From assembly GCF_010119615.1 (NCBI RefSeq), contig NZ_QOVG01000005.1, forward strand, positions 1 to 64,000: 64,000 nucleotides of DNA, read 5' to 3'. The notes beneath the pieces were generated by a model. The model saw only the letters and a list, made by a program, of their open reading frames with translations. It searched no databases and was not told the origin of the DNA. A program made the position numbers and the translations under genes. Shown piece by piece: positions 25,649 through 35,400 of this stretch (position 1 is its first letter; each line of letters starts with the position of its first letter). The DNA is from Pseudoxanthomonas gei. GTDB lineage: Bacteria; Pseudomonadota; Gammaproteobacteria; Xanthomonadales; Xanthomonadaceae.

Positions 25649-26056
25649 TCAGCCATTCGCGCCGGCCAGCAGGTCGCGCAACGACGGCACCGATATGAAG
25701 GGCATGTACTCGTGCCAGTCCAGCAACAGCGAGAAGGCGACATGGATGGCCGGCGACGACAGCAACGCCAGCGCCAGGTACCAGGCCAGCTCGCGGCCCG
25801 ACAGACCCAGGACCGCCGGAGGCAGCAGCAAGGTGGCCAGTGCCGGCACCGTGTAGTAGATCCACCACGGCAGGCCGGCGTTGTTGCCGAATTTGGCAAA
25901 GACCATGCCGCCCACGACCACGACGGCTGCCAGCACCAGCACCACCTTCAGCCGGGGGCGGACAACACGCTGCCGCGTAACGAAACGCAGGAGGCCGATG
26001 AACACCACCAGCGACACCGCTACGAACACCCAGAAACGCGCTGCTTCAGGAATCAT
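25649..26056 (-). CDS. four-helix membrane protein, unknown function
   Basis: A 135-residue protein with about four predicted membrane helices (about 8-26, 38-58, 66-85 and 90-110), ending VPSLRDLLAGANG. I recognise no family. The ATG at 26056 is used; an upstream TTG in frame would add seven codons. It starts 30 bases after the DUF3147 gene on the same strand, so the two are likely co-expressed. Confidence 0.65.
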   Translation of the reverse strand: MIPEAARFWVFVAVSLVVFIGLLRFVTRQRVVRPRLKVVLVLAAVVVVGGMVFAKFGNNAGLPWWIYYTVPALATLLLPPAVLGLSGRELAWYLALALLSSPAIHVAFSLLLDWHEYMPFISVPSLRDLLAGANG

Positions 26057-26086
26057 GGATTCTTTGCCCCCGTGCAATCGTCCCGT

Positions 26087-26440
26087 TCACGGCAGCAACT
26101 GGATGCCGAACTGCCGGACCACCATGGCGAACACGCCAAAGCACAACACCGTGATGCCGACGCTGGCCAGCATGGTCAGCCAGAATCCCAGGCGCGGCAG
26201 CAGCAGCGGGAAGGCCAGGAACATCGGCAACGTCGGCAGCACGTACCAGAACGTGTACCAGGCATGGTTGGAAATCCTGGCCTGCGGCTGCTTCTCCACA
26301 TACAGCCAGATCAGCGCAAGGAAGGTGACCAGCGGCAGCGCGGCAATGAATCCGCCCAGCTTGTCGCTGCGCTTGGCCGCCTCCGAAACTAGGACCACGA
26401 CCGCCGCGGTCAGCAGGTATTTCGTGATGAGCCAAGCCAT
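26087..26440 (-). CDS. DUF3147-like small membrane protein
   Basis: A 117-residue protein with four membrane helices and the DUF3147-like start WLITKYLLTAAVVVLVSEAA, followed by SDKLGGFIAALPLVTFLALI. Members are small inner-membrane proteins of unknown function found widely in proteobacteria. It is first of a probable two-gene unit with the four-helix protein downstream. Confidence 0.75.
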   Translation of the reverse strand: MAWLITKYLLTAAVVVLVSEAAKRSDKLGGFIAALPLVTFLALIWLYVEKQPQARISNHAWYTFWYVLPTLPMFLAFPLLLPRLGFWLTMLASVGITVLCFGVFAMVVRQFGIQLLP

Positions 26441-26741
26441 GGTGATCTCCGGACTTTCTTGATGCGTGAAAATAACAGCCGCTGAGCTGCAGCAACAGGA
26501 GCCAGGAGTAGCGAGGGTCCTGGATGCAGGAAGTTGCCGACGCGGAGGTGGTCTGCACGGTCAGCAGTTGGGCCGGGACACGTCATGGGTTTGTCCAGGT
26601 TCCTGCGCATTACGATGGAGCATGATGGTGTAGCCATTGCCGCAAGCCTACGTAATCTGCGGGCCTGGACGCGATATGCCGCGCAGGGAGCGAACAAGCC
26701 GCCGGCGCAATCGGTGAGACCGGCCCCGCTACACTGTGGCC
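26441..26741. other. 301-base gap between DUF3147 gene and rmuC
   Basis: No gene, repeat or RNA is recognisable. Short frames here lack codon structure like their neighbours. It presumably holds the divergent promoters; only the hexamer at 26730-26735 is notable. Confidence 0.5.
26730..26735 (+). promoter_or_regulatory. probable -10 hexamer, leaderless rmuC
   Basis: TACACT lies exactly six bases before the rmuC ATG at 26742, with GTGGCC between and no Shine-Dalgarno sequence. No clear -35 box is seen. Confidence 0.4.
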
Positions 26742-28085
26742 ATGGAAACCAACACCCTTTTGCTGATCCTGCTGTTGCTGGCCGCCGCCGCCGTGGTCCT
26801 GCTGGTCGTATTGCTGCTGCGCCGCCCCGAGCAGCGCATGGAGCTGGCCCTGCGCGAGGAACAGCGCAATGGGCGCGGTGAATTGCGCGAGCAGCTCGAC
26901 AGCCTGTCGCGCCAGCAGGAAACGCGTATCGAAGGCTTCGGCCGCAACCTCACCGAGCTGAGTACGCGCACCGACCAGCGCCTCGATCTCCTGCGCGAAG
27001 CGCTGGGCGAGGACGCACGCAAGGGCCGCCAGGAAAGTGCCGAGCAGCAACAACGTTTCAGCGACACCCTGAGCCAGCGCCTCAACGAACTCACCCAGCG
27101 CAACGAACTGCGCATCGGCGAACTGCGCGCCACCCTCGAATCGCGCCTCAAGGAACTGCAGGCCGACAACACCGCCAAGCTCGAGCAGATGCGCCAGACC
27201 GTGGACGAAAAACTGCACGCCACCCTGGAAACCCGCCTGACCGAAAGCTTCGGCAACGTCACCACCATGCTGGCGCAGGTCCATCAGGGACTGGGCGACA
27301 TGAACAAGCTGGCGGCCGACGTCGGCGGCTTGCAGCGCGTGCTCAACAACGTAAAGTCGCGCGGCGTATTCGGCGAAGTGCAGCTGGCCGGCCTGCTGGA
27401 ACAGGTGTTCGCCCCCGACCAGTACTCGGCCAACGTCGCCACCGTGCCCGGCAGCAACGACCGGGTGGAATTCGCGGTGCGCTTTCCGGGTTCCTCGGTG
27501 GATTCGGTGGTCTGGCTGCCGATCGATGCCAAGTTCCCTCGCGAGGATTACGAACGCCTGCTCGATGCCCAGGAGCGCGCCGACGCCGACGCCGCGCGCG
27601 TGTCTGGCGACGCACTGGAGCGCCGCGTGCGCCTGGAGGCCACCCGCATCCGCGAAAAATACGTGTCGCCGCCGCACACCACCGAATTCGCCATCCTGTT
27701 CCTGCCCACCGAGGGCCTCTACGCCGAAGTGCTGCGCCGCCCCGGCCTGGTCGACGCGCTGCAACGCGACCAGCGCATCGCCGTCGCCGGCCCGACCACG
27801 CTGCTGGCGCTGATGACCAGCTTCCACATGGGCTTCCGCACCCTGGCCATCGAGAAGCGTTCCAGCGAAGTATGGAAGACCCTGGGCGCGGTCAAGACCG
27901 AGTTCTCCAAGTTCGGCGACGTACTCGATTCGGTGAAGAGCAAGCTGGACCAGGCCAGCACCCAAATCGAGAAGACCGGTGTGCGCACGCGCGCGATCGA
28001 ACGCAGGCTGCGCGACGTGGAGTCGTTGCCCAGCGAAGGGGAACAGGGCTTGCCGGGGAGCGAGAGCGAGGATTCGCAGGAGTAA
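26742..28085 (+). CDS. rmuC: DNA recombination protein RmuC
   Basis: A 447-residue protein with an N-terminal membrane anchor (residues 4-27), a long coiled coil (about 33-195) and the RmuC nuclease-like domain. Characteristic runs are SRGVFGEVQLAGLLEQVFAP, VWLPIDAKFPREDYERL, HTTEFAILFLPTEGLYAEVL and GPTTLLALMTSFHMGFRTLA. RmuC limits inversions at short inverted repeats and is predicted to be a PD-(D/E)XK-type nuclease; the KFPREDY segment fits the active-site region. That role is of interest in a window so rich in inverted repeats. Confidence 0.93.
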   Translation: METNTLLLILLLLAAAAVVLLVVLLLRRPEQRMELALREEQRNGRGELREQLDSLSRQQETRIEGFGRNLTELSTRTDQRLDLLREALGEDARKGRQESAEQQQRFSDTLSQRLNELTQRNELRIGELRATLESRLKELQADNTAKLEQMRQTVDEKLHATLETRLTESFGNVTTMLAQVHQGLGDMNKLAADVGGLQRVLNNVKSRGVFGEVQLAGLLEQVFAPDQYSANVATVPGSNDRVEFAVRFPGSSVDSVVWLPIDAKFPREDYERLLDAQERADADAARVSGDALERRVRLEATRIREKYVSPPHTTEFAILFLPTEGLYAEVLRRPGLVDALQRDQRIAVAGPTTLLALMTSFHMGFRTLAIEKRSSEVWKTLGAVKTEFSKFGDVLDSVKSKLDQASTQIEKTGVRTRAIERRLRDVESLPSEGEQGLPGSESEDSQE

Positions 28086-28103
28086 TGGAGCAACCCGGTC
28101 GGG

Positions 28104-28191
28104 TCATCCCGGCGCAAGCCTGGATCCGCTTTCCAGTGCTGGCGGAATCGGCGTCACCCGTTTGGTCGGGTCCCGGCTTGCGCCGGGATGA
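28104..28191. repeat. long inverted repeat between rmuC and mlaA
   Basis: TCATCCCGGCGCAAGCC (28104-28120) and GGCTTGCGCCGGGATGA (28175-28191) are perfect 17-base complements, 54 bases apart, in the convergent gap. CATCCCGGCGCA palindromes are common in high-GC proteobacteria. It may act as a bidirectional terminator. Confidence 0.75.
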
Positions 28192-28235
28192 CGACTTTAT
28201 TCGATACGGAATGGGCCACCGGGGCCCGGTTGCCC

Positions 28236-29258
28236 TCACCCGCCCGGCGTAGGCACCAGCACCGGCATCGCGTCCATCGGCACGGTGGGGTTCTCTTCTT
28301 CTTCCAGCAGGTAGTCGGGCAGGTTCTCGTCGTCGGATTTCCGGCGATCGTCGCCGATCTGGTAGTTGCGGCGCTGCAGCCACGAATCGCGGAACAGCGC
28401 GTATTCGTCCACCGCGCCTTCGCGCAACGCGTCGACCGACAGCAACTGCGTGCGCACGTCGACCAGTTGCAGGCCCTGCAGGAAGAACCGGGTCTTGTCG
28501 TCCTCGACCCCACGGATCAGCGACAGCGGCGAGTCGCCGATCAGGCCGAACACGTCGCGGATGGTGCGCGGCCCGAACAGCGGCAGCTCCACGTAGCGCG
28601 AGCGCTTCCAGCCCCACACGCCCAGGGTCTGGCCGAAGTCCTCGTTCTTGCGCGGCAGCTTGGCGTCGCTGGCCGGGTCGAAGATGCCACCGATGCCCAG
28701 GGTGGAATTCAGCAGGAACCGCCCCAGCGACTGCCCGGCCTGCACCGGCTTGCCCTGCAGCAGGCTGTTGAGGGCGGTGATCGGCTCACCCAGGTTGCTG
28801 AAGAAATTGCTCACGCCCAGGCGCGCCGGGCGCGGCACCACCTTCACGTAGGTCTGCGCCAGCGGACGCGCCACGGCCCGGTCCACCGCGTTGTTGAAGG
28901 AATGCATGTTGCGGTTGAACTTTTCCCACGGGTCGTACGACACCGGCATCTGCACGCCCGGCGGCAGGGTGGGGTCGGCCACCGGGTTGTACTCGTCGCC
29001 GTAGATGGCGCTGTAATCGTCCTCGGCGGCGGTGCCGTCGGTGGCAGCCGGCGGTGTCTCCGCAGCCGGGGCCGTACCCACGGCCGGGGTGGCGTCGGCC
29101 ACGAACCCGGGCTCGGCCGGGCCCGCGGCTGGCGCCGCTGCTTCGCCCACGACCAGGGTTTCGGCCGGGGGTGGGCCAACCGCGACCGGTGGAGTCGAGG
29201 CACAGGCCGAGGCCAGCGCGGCGAGGGCAACGAGGGTAGTGACGCGTAACAGGTTCAT
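28236..29258 (-). CDS. mlaA: MlaA (VacJ) outer-membrane lipoprotein
   Basis: Outer-membrane component that removes mislocalised phospholipids from the outer leaflet and passes them to MlaC. The 340-residue precursor has a lipoprotein signal with Cys19 (ALASAC). A low-complexity Ala/Pro linker (about 22-105) precedes the conserved domain: YDPWEKFNRNMHSFNNAVDR, GVSNFFSNLGEPITALNSLL and GPRTIRDVFG. The linker is longer than in E. coli MlaA. It is the last gene of the mla operon, 18 bases after mlaB; in E. coli mlaA is unlinked. Confidence 0.94.
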   Translation of the reverse strand: MNLLRVTTLVALAALASACASTPPVAVGPPPAETLVVGEAAAPAAGPAEPGFVADATPAVGTAPAAETPPAATDGTAAEDDYSAIYGDEYNPVADPTLPPGVQMPVSYDPWEKFNRNMHSFNNAVDRAVARPLAQTYVKVVPRPARLGVSNFFSNLGEPITALNSLLQGKPVQAGQSLGRFLLNSTLGIGGIFDPASDAKLPRKNEDFGQTLGVWGWKRSRYVELPLFGPRTIRDVFGLIGDSPLSLIRGVEDDKTRFFLQGLQLVDVRTQLLSVDALREGAVDEYALFRDSWLQRRNYQIGDDRRKSDDENLPDYLLEEEENPTVPMDAMPVLVPTPGG

Positions 29259-29276
29259 CCCGCTTCCCTGGGTGTC

Positions 29277-29591
29277 TTACGTGGTGGGGGTCGCACCGGG
29301 GAAGTCCAGCCCGGGCGTCAATCTGTACGCGGTACGCAGTTCCGACAGGCCGGCGGGCTCGCCTTCGATGGCGACCGGGGCCCCGGCCGCGCGCAGCCGC
29401 GCGGCCAGTTCGGCCAACAATGCCAGCCCGGCACTGTCCACGGTAGTGACATTGGTCAGGACGATGCGTTGCGCCCCCGCCGCGACCTGGCTGGCTGGCG
29501 CCCACAGCCCCGCCGCCGCGGCGCGGTCGAGCGCCCCGGCGAATACCAGTGCGTCACCCTCGCGGGTGACCCGGGCCTCAGTTGTTGCCAC
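29277..29591 (-). CDS. mlaB: MlaB-like STAS-domain protein
   Basis: A 104-residue STAS-domain protein that binds MlaF in the cytoplasm and supports assembly and activity of the MlaFEDB ABC transporter. The core motif VTTVDSAGLALLAELAARLR is clear. It overlaps the end of mlaC by 14 bases and precedes mlaA. Low overall conservation is normal for MlaB, so the name rests on fold and position. Confidence 0.88.
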   Translation of the reverse strand: MATTEARVTREGDALVFAGALDRAAAAGLWAPASQVAAGAQRIVLTNVTTVDSAGLALLAELAARLRAAGAPVAIEGEPAGLSELRTAYRLTPGLDFPGATPTT

Positions 29592-30237
29592 TGGCCTGCA
29601 GCTTGCCCGAGCGCAGCTCGGCGGTGACCTGGGGCAGGGTCTTCTGGCGCAGCGGGGTGTCGAACTGGTTCTTGAAGGTCTGCACGTAGGAGATGCCTTC
29701 GACCATCACGTCGAACACCTTCCACTGCCCGCCCACGTTGCGCATCAGGTAGTCGACCGGGATCGGTTCGCCGCCGTCGCGCAGCATCTCGCTGGAAACC
29801 TTCACGCCGCGGTTGCCCGGCAGCGCCGATTCGGATTTGACCCGCACCCGCAGCTTGCTGTTGAAGTCGAGCAGCGAGGTGCCATAGCGCGACATCAGGT
29901 TGTCGGCCAGGGCGTCGGCGAAGCCCTTGACGTCGGCGTCGGAGGCGCCGCGGCCATGCACGCCCAGCACCAGGCGGGCGGCGTACTCGCGGTCGAACAT
30001 GCGGGTGAATTCGCCGGTGATGAACTGCTTGAGCGTGGCGGGGTTCTTGCGGAACTCGGCGCGGCGCGCTTCCAGCGTGGTCAGGATGCGGGTGCTGCTG
30101 TCCAGCACCAGCTTGCTGGCCGAACCCTGCGCGGCCGGGGCCGTCTTAGCGGCCTTGGCGGTCTGGGCGGTGGCCAGCAGGGGCGCGCCTGCAAGCAGGG
30201 CCGAAGCGATAACGAGCGAAAGCAGGGAATTCTTCAT
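29578..30237 (-). CDS. mlaC: MlaC periplasmic phospholipid carrier
   Basis: A 219-residue soluble periplasmic protein that shuttles phospholipid between MlaA and the MlaFEDB complex. It has a signal peptide cleaved near residue 24 (LATAQ). The family runs QFITGEFTRMFDREYAARLV, LADNLMSRYGTSLLDFN and WKVFDVMVEGISYVQTFKNQ are all present. It overlaps mlaD by four bases and mlaB by 14, indicating translational coupling. Confidence 0.94.
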   Translation of the reverse strand: MKNSLLSLVIASALLAGAPLLATAQTAKAAKTAPAAQGSASKLVLDSSTRILTTLEARRAEFRKNPATLKQFITGEFTRMFDREYAARLVLGVHGRGASDADVKGFADALADNLMSRYGTSLLDFNSKLRVRVKSESALPGNRGVKVSSEMLRDGGEPIPVDYLMRNVGGQWKVFDVMVEGISYVQTFKNQFDTPLRQKTLPQVTAELRSGKLQASGNN

Positions 30238-30776
30238 TTGGCGGGTTCCTCGGAGGACGGGGGTGCGGCAGGCGGGGTGCTGGCGTCGGCGCCGGCATCG
30301 GCGCCCTCGGCCGGCTTTCCGCCGCCGCTGAACATGTATTTGCCGACCAGCTGCAACAGGTCGACCGCGGGTTGGGTGAAGGCGATCTCTTCGCCGGGCT
30401 TCAGGACTTCCGGGTCACCGCCCGGAGACAGGCCAATGTAGTTCTCGCCCAGCAAACCACTGGTGAAGATGCCGGCCGAAGTGTCGGCGGGCAGTTCCTT
30501 GTATTCATTATTGATGTCCAGGGTGACCACCGAATCGAACTTGACCGGGTCCAGCACGATCTTCGAGACCTTGCCGATCACCACGCCGCCGATCTTCACC
30601 GGCGCCTGCGGGCGCAGCTGGCCCAGGTTGCTGAAGCGCGCGGTCAGCTCGTAGCTGCTGCCGCCGAAACCGAACTTCTGGTTGGTCGAGGCGATCGCCA
30701 GCACCAGCAGCGAGGCCAGGGCCAGCAGCAGGAAGGCACCAACGGCGAATTCAAGACGGGGTCCGCGAACGGCCAT
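30234..30776 (-). CDS. mlaD: MlaD, MCE-domain lipid transport protein
   Basis: A 180-residue inner-membrane protein with one N-terminal helix (about 9-28) and one MCE domain (YELTARFSNLGQLRPQAPVK, GGVVIGKVSKIVLDP). By family knowledge MlaD forms a hexameric periplasmic ring on MlaE that passes lipid. The C-terminus is a low-complexity Ala/Pro tail. Three bases separate it from mlaE and it overlaps mlaC by four. Confidence 0.94.
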   Translation of the reverse strand: MAVRGPRLEFAVGAFLLLALASLLVLAIASTNQKFGFGGSSYELTARFSNLGQLRPQAPVKIGGVVIGKVSKIVLDPVKFDSVVTLDINNEYKELPADTSAGIFTSGLLGENYIGLSPGGDPEVLKPGEEIAFTQPAVDLLQLVGKYMFSGGGKPAEGADAGADASTPPAAPPSSEEPAK

Positions 30777-30779
30777 GGG

Positions 30780-31532
30780 TCAACTCCTGAACAACAATGC
30801 GGAAAGAACGAAATTGAACATCAGCACCAGCAGCGAGGCATTCACTACCGCGCGGGTGGTGGCCACCGAGGTGCCTTCGATGGTGGGCTCGGCATGGAAG
30901 CCCACGTAGGCGGCCACCAGCGCGCTGGTGCCGCCGAAGATCGCGGCCTTGATGAAGGCCACGCAGAAGTCGTCGGCGAAATCGACACTGTCCTTCAGGG
31001 TCTGCCAGAAGGTGCCCGAATCCACGCCGATGACATGCACCGCTTCCAGGTAGCCGGCGGTGATGGCCAGGCTGCAGAAGAAGCCGGTCAGCAGCGGCAC
31101 GCTGATCACCGCCGCCCAGAAACGCGGCGCCACGGCCTTGGCGATCGGATCGATGGCCATCAGTTCCAGCGCCTTGATCTGGTCGGTGGCGCGCATCAGG
31201 CCCAGCTCGGCGGCGATCGAACTGCCGGCCCGGCCGACGAACAACAGCGCGGTCAGCACCGGCCCCAGTTCCCGGTACAGGCCCAGGCCGAGCAGGGCGC
31301 TGACCTGGCTGGTGGCGCCGTAGGTTTCCAGGGCACGGTAGCCGAGCAGGGTCACCGAGAGGCCGACGAAGGCGCCGCCGGCAGCGACGATAGGCAGCGA
31401 ACGTCCGCCAATCTTGTAGATTTCACGGACAAGTTCGGCGAAAAAGTCCTTCGTCGGCCGAGACGACCGGAGCACCGACAGGGTGAACAGGCCGGCCCGG
31501 CCCAGCGAGCGGATGGCGGGGGCGAAGGCCAT
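30780..31532 (-). CDS. mlaE: MlaE ABC transporter permease
   Basis: A 250-residue membrane permease of the MlaE family: FFAELVREIYKIGGRSLPIV, YRELGPVLTALLFVGRAGSS and AAELGLMRATDQIKALELMA are strongly conserved, the last being the coupling region to MlaF. It forms the membrane core of the MlaFEDB complex. Its ATG overlaps the mlaF stop by one base (TGATG). Confidence 0.95.
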   Translation of the reverse strand: MAFAPAIRSLGRAGLFTLSVLRSSRPTKDFFAELVREIYKIGGRSLPIVAAGGAFVGLSVTLLGYRALETYGATSQVSALLGLGLYRELGPVLTALLFVGRAGSSIAAELGLMRATDQIKALELMAIDPIAKAVAPRFWAAVISVPLLTGFFCSLAITAGYLEAVHVIGVDSGTFWQTLKDSVDFADDFCVAFIKAAIFGGTSALVAAYVGFHAEPTIEGTSVATTRAVVNASLLVLMFNFVLSALLFRS

Positions 31533-32320
31533 CAGGCGGCCTCGGTCCGGGGCGTGGCGTCGAAGGCGATGGGGCCGTCGGGTTCGCCGCGCAGGAACTG
31601 CCGCACCAGCGGGTCGGCGCTGTTCTCCAGCTCCGCAGGCGTACCCGAGAACACGATGCCGCCATTGGCGATGACCACGGCCTGGTCGGCGATCGGCAGG
31701 GTCTCGTGCACGTGGTGGGTAACGATGATGCTGGTCAGGCCCAGGGTGTCGTTGAGGCGCTGGATCAGACTCATGATCACGCCGCTGGCGATCGGGTCCA
31801 GCCCGGTCAGTGGCTCGTCGTAGATCATCAGCGGCGGATCCAGGGCCAGGGCGCGGGCCAGGGCCACGCGCCGGGCCATGCCGCCCGACAGTTCGCGCGG
31901 GTAGGCATCGCGCGCGGCCAGCAGGCCGACCGCGTTGAGCTTGAAGTCGACGATGCGCTCGACCAGCAGGGCCGGCAACTTCGTATGCGTGCGCAGCGGC
32001 AGGGCCACGTTCTCGGCCACGGTCAGGTCGGTCAGCAGGCCGTTGCCCTGCAACAGCACGCCGATGGACTTGCGCATCTCCAGCAGGTGGCGGGTGCCCA
32101 GGGGTACCGGCCTGTCGAAGACTTCCACCGTGCCCGCCGCCGGCGGCAACTCGCCGGTCAAGGCCGCCAGCAGCGTCGACTTGCCGCTGCCCGAGGGTCC
32201 CAGCACGGCAGTGATGCTGCCGCGCGGCACCGACAGGTCGATGTCGCGCAGGATCGTGCGCCCACCACGGTCGAGCCGGGTGCTGGACAGGCGAACGGCA
32301 GGCGAATCAGGGGAAGGCAT
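31532..32320 (-). CDS. mlaF: MlaF ABC transporter ATP-binding protein
   Basis: A 262-residue ATPase of the Mla phospholipid transporter. It has Walker A GPSGSGKST (41-49), Q-loop Gln91, signature LSGGMARR (144-151), Walker B LMIYDEP with Glu169, and switch His at 202-203. It is the first gene of a six-gene operon mlaFEDCBA. The start at 32320 was chosen because the upstream in-frame extension crosses the divergent promoter region; the 176-base gap to recC has the AT-rich stretch 32370-32400 as likely promoter. Confidence 0.94.
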   Translation of the reverse strand: MPSPDSPAVRLSSTRLDRGGRTILRDIDLSVPRGSITAVLGPSGSGKSTLLAALTGELPPAAGTVEVFDRPVPLGTRHLLEMRKSIGVLLQGNGLLTDLTVAENVALPLRTHTKLPALLVERIVDFKLNAVGLLAARDAYPRELSGGMARRVALARALALDPPLMIYDEPLTGLDPIASGVIMSLIQRLNDTLGLTSIIVTHHVHETLPIADQAVVIANGGIVFSGTPAELENSADPLVRQFLRGEPDGPIAFDATPRTEAA

Positions 32321-32484
32321 GGGCGAGTCAAACTCCAGACGACCGTGGAGGATCAGGGTCGGCAGCTGAACAATATTGCACTGTCGAGTTTTATTTTGCG
32401 CGAGGACCATCTCTTTTCTTCCTGCTCTGGCCCGCGTTGAGGCATGCAAGTGAGGCAGTCGCGGCAGATGCGACCACGCTGCGG

Positions 32485-32490
32485 CAAGAT
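32485..32490 (+). promoter_or_regulatory. possible -10 hexamer, leaderless recC
   Basis: CAAGAT lies exactly six bases before the recC ATG at 32497 (GGGGCG between). Match to the -10 consensus is partial. GGGG could alternatively be a poor ribosome binding site. Confidence 0.3.
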
Positions 32491-32496
32491 GGGGCG

Positions 32497-35400
32497 ATGC
32501 CCGCACCTGCCACCGACTTCCGCCTCTACCACTCCAATTCGCTGGAAGTGCTGGCCGCCCTGATGGCTAACGAACTGCGCACGCCGGCAGCGGGGCAGCC
32601 ATTGCTGGCGCCGGACCTGGTGCTGATTCCGCAGGTCGCCATGCGGCGGTGGCTGCAGGCCACGCTGGCGGCCGAACACGGCATCGCCGCCAACCTGGAG
32701 TTCCTGACCCCGGGCGAGTTCGTGGCGCGCGCCCTGGACGCCAACCCTGTATCAAGTCCGGGTCAGGCCGAACCCGGCGCCGCCGAGGACCTGGGCGCCG
32801 ACGCCCTGCAGTGGCAGTTGTATGCGGCGCTGACCGATGCGGCCTTGCTGCGCGATCCGGTCATGCAGCCGCTGCGGCGCTACCTGGAAGGCGACCAGGC
32901 GCTGAAGCCGTGGTCGCTGGCCGGCGAGCTGGCCTCGGTGTTCGAGAAATACCAGGCCTGGCGCCGCGACTGGCTGCTGGGCTGGGAAGCCGGCCAGGCG
33001 CCGCGCGATCCGCAGGCGGTGCTGTGGCGGCGCATCGCCCGCGGCAAGGCCCATCGCGCGCGCCGCATCGACGATTACCTGGCCAGGTTCGCCGGCGCCG
33101 AGGGTGGCGATGCGCCCTTGCCGGCCGGCCTGCCGTCGCGCCTGTTCGCCTTCGCCACGCTCAATGTGTCGCCGGACGTGCTGCGGGTCATCGCCACCCA
33201 GGCCCGCGTCGGCACCATGCATTTCTACATGCCCACGCCGACGCGCTCGTACTGGGGCGACCTGCAGACGCTGGGCGAGAAGCTGCGCACCCAGCAGCAG
33301 GATCCCTTCGCGCGCAACGAGCCGGAGACCCCATTGCTCGAAGCCTGGGGCGCGGCGGGCCGCGATTTCGTGTCGGTGCTGGGCAGTTACGAGGTGGTGC
33401 ACCCGTCCGGCGAGATCGCCGCCTACGACGATCCCGAACAGCGCGGCGCCGACCAGCCCGAACGCGATTCCCTGCTGCAACGCCTGCAGCGCGACCTGCT
33501 GCATCGCCGTCCGGCGCCATCGGCACCCTGGCGCCCGGCAATCGACGTGCAGGATGTCAGCCTGCAGGTCCACGCCTGCCACACCCGCCTGCGCGAGGTC
33601 CAGGTCCTGCACGACCAGCTGCGCGGATTGCTGGAGGACAAGCGCTTCGATCCGCCACTGCAGGCGCGCGAGATCGCCGTGCTGGCGCCGGACATCGATC
33701 CCTACGCGCCTTACGTCGAGGCCGTGTTCGGTGGCCTGGCCGGCGGCCCGGACTTCATTCCCTACGCGCTGGCCGACACCAGTCCGCTGGCCAGCGAGCC
33801 GCTGGCCGAGGTGTTCCTGCAGCTGCTGGCCCTGCCGGTGTCGCGCTTCGGGCTCAACGAAATTCTCGACCTGCTGGCCTGCGCGCCCATCGCCAGCGCC
33901 GCCGGCCTGGATGCGCCGGCCCTCGAGCGCCTGCATGGCTGGCTTTCGGCGGCCGGTGCGCGCTGGGGCATCGATGCCGGTCATCGCCAGCGCCAGCAGG
34001 CCCCGCGCGACGAGGCCTATACCTGGGCCTTCGCCCTGGATCGCCTGTTGCTGGGCCATGCCAGCGGCGAGGAGAGCGACATTGCCGGCGTGGCCCCGTG
34101 GCCGGAGCTGGAAGGCAGCGCCCTGGTGGCGCTGGACGCCCTCATCCGGCTGCTGCGGGTGCTGGCCCGGCATGAGCGCGTGCTCGGCGAAAGCCTGACC
34201 CCGGCGCAGTGGCGCGAACGCCTGCTCGGCCTGCTCGAGGCGATCCTGCCGCAAGCGCCGCAGGCGCCGGCCGACCAGCGCGCGCTGGAGCGCCTGCGCA
34301 GCAGCATCGAGCGCTTCGCCGACGCCGCGCGCCGCGCCGGCTTCACCCAGCCGCTGCCGCCGGAAGTGGTGCGCGCGCATTTCGGCGCCGCCCTGGCCGA
34401 GGCCGACACCCGCGCGCCGTTGCTGACCGGCGGGGTCAGCTTCGGGCGCATGGTGCCGATGCGGCTGCTGCCGTTCCGCGCCATCTGCGTGCTGGGCATG
34501 AACGACGGCGACTATCCGCGTCGCGACCCGGCCGCCGGGCTCAACCAGCTGACCGCCGAACTGGGAACGAAGCAGCGCCGCCATGGCGATCGTTCCCTGC
34601 GCGAGGACGACCGCTATCTGTTCCTGCAACTGTTCAGCGCCGCCTCGGAGGTGTTCTACCTCAGCTTCCTGGGCGCCGACCCGCGCGATGGCAGCGTGCG
34701 CGAACCTTCGGTGCTGGTCTCCGAACTGCTGGACACCGCGGCGCGCTACCACGCCGATCCGGCCGCGGCAGCCAGGGCGCTGGTGGTCACCCACCCGCTG
34801 CAGCCGTTCGCGCCTGCAGCGTTCGGTGCCGGCGACGGCGAGGACGCCGCCAGCGAACCGCGCCGCTTCAGCTATCGGCGCGAATGGCATCCGGCCGCCG
34901 GCTCGAATGCTTCGGCCCGGGTCGCGCCGGCGCGCTGGCTGGTCGATGCACTCGAAGGCGCCGCTGAACCCGTGCAGTCGCTGTCGCTGCAGGAACTGCG
35001 CAACTTCCTGCGCGACCCGGCCGATGCCTTCCTGCGCAACCGCCTGGCCATCCGCCTGCCCGAGGCGGGCGAGGCCGATGACGATCTCGACCCGCTGGCC
35101 CCCGCCGGCGGACTGCAACGCTGGCAACTCCAGCAGGCCGTCTGGGAGGCGTGCGTGCAGGGCCCGGTCGACGACGCGGCACTGCATGCGCGCCTGCGCG
35201 CCCGCGCCCTGTTGCCCTCCGGTCCACTGGGCCTGCGCCAGCTGCAGGTGCTGCGCGCGCAGGTGCAGCCGTATGCCGAGGCCTTCGTGCACTGGCGCGG
35301 GCCGCGCGAAGCCGTCTCGGAAGCATTCGAACTGGATCTGCAAGGGGTTCGCCTGCACGGCCGCATCCACGAGGTCTATGGTGCCGACCTGCCGCGCCTG

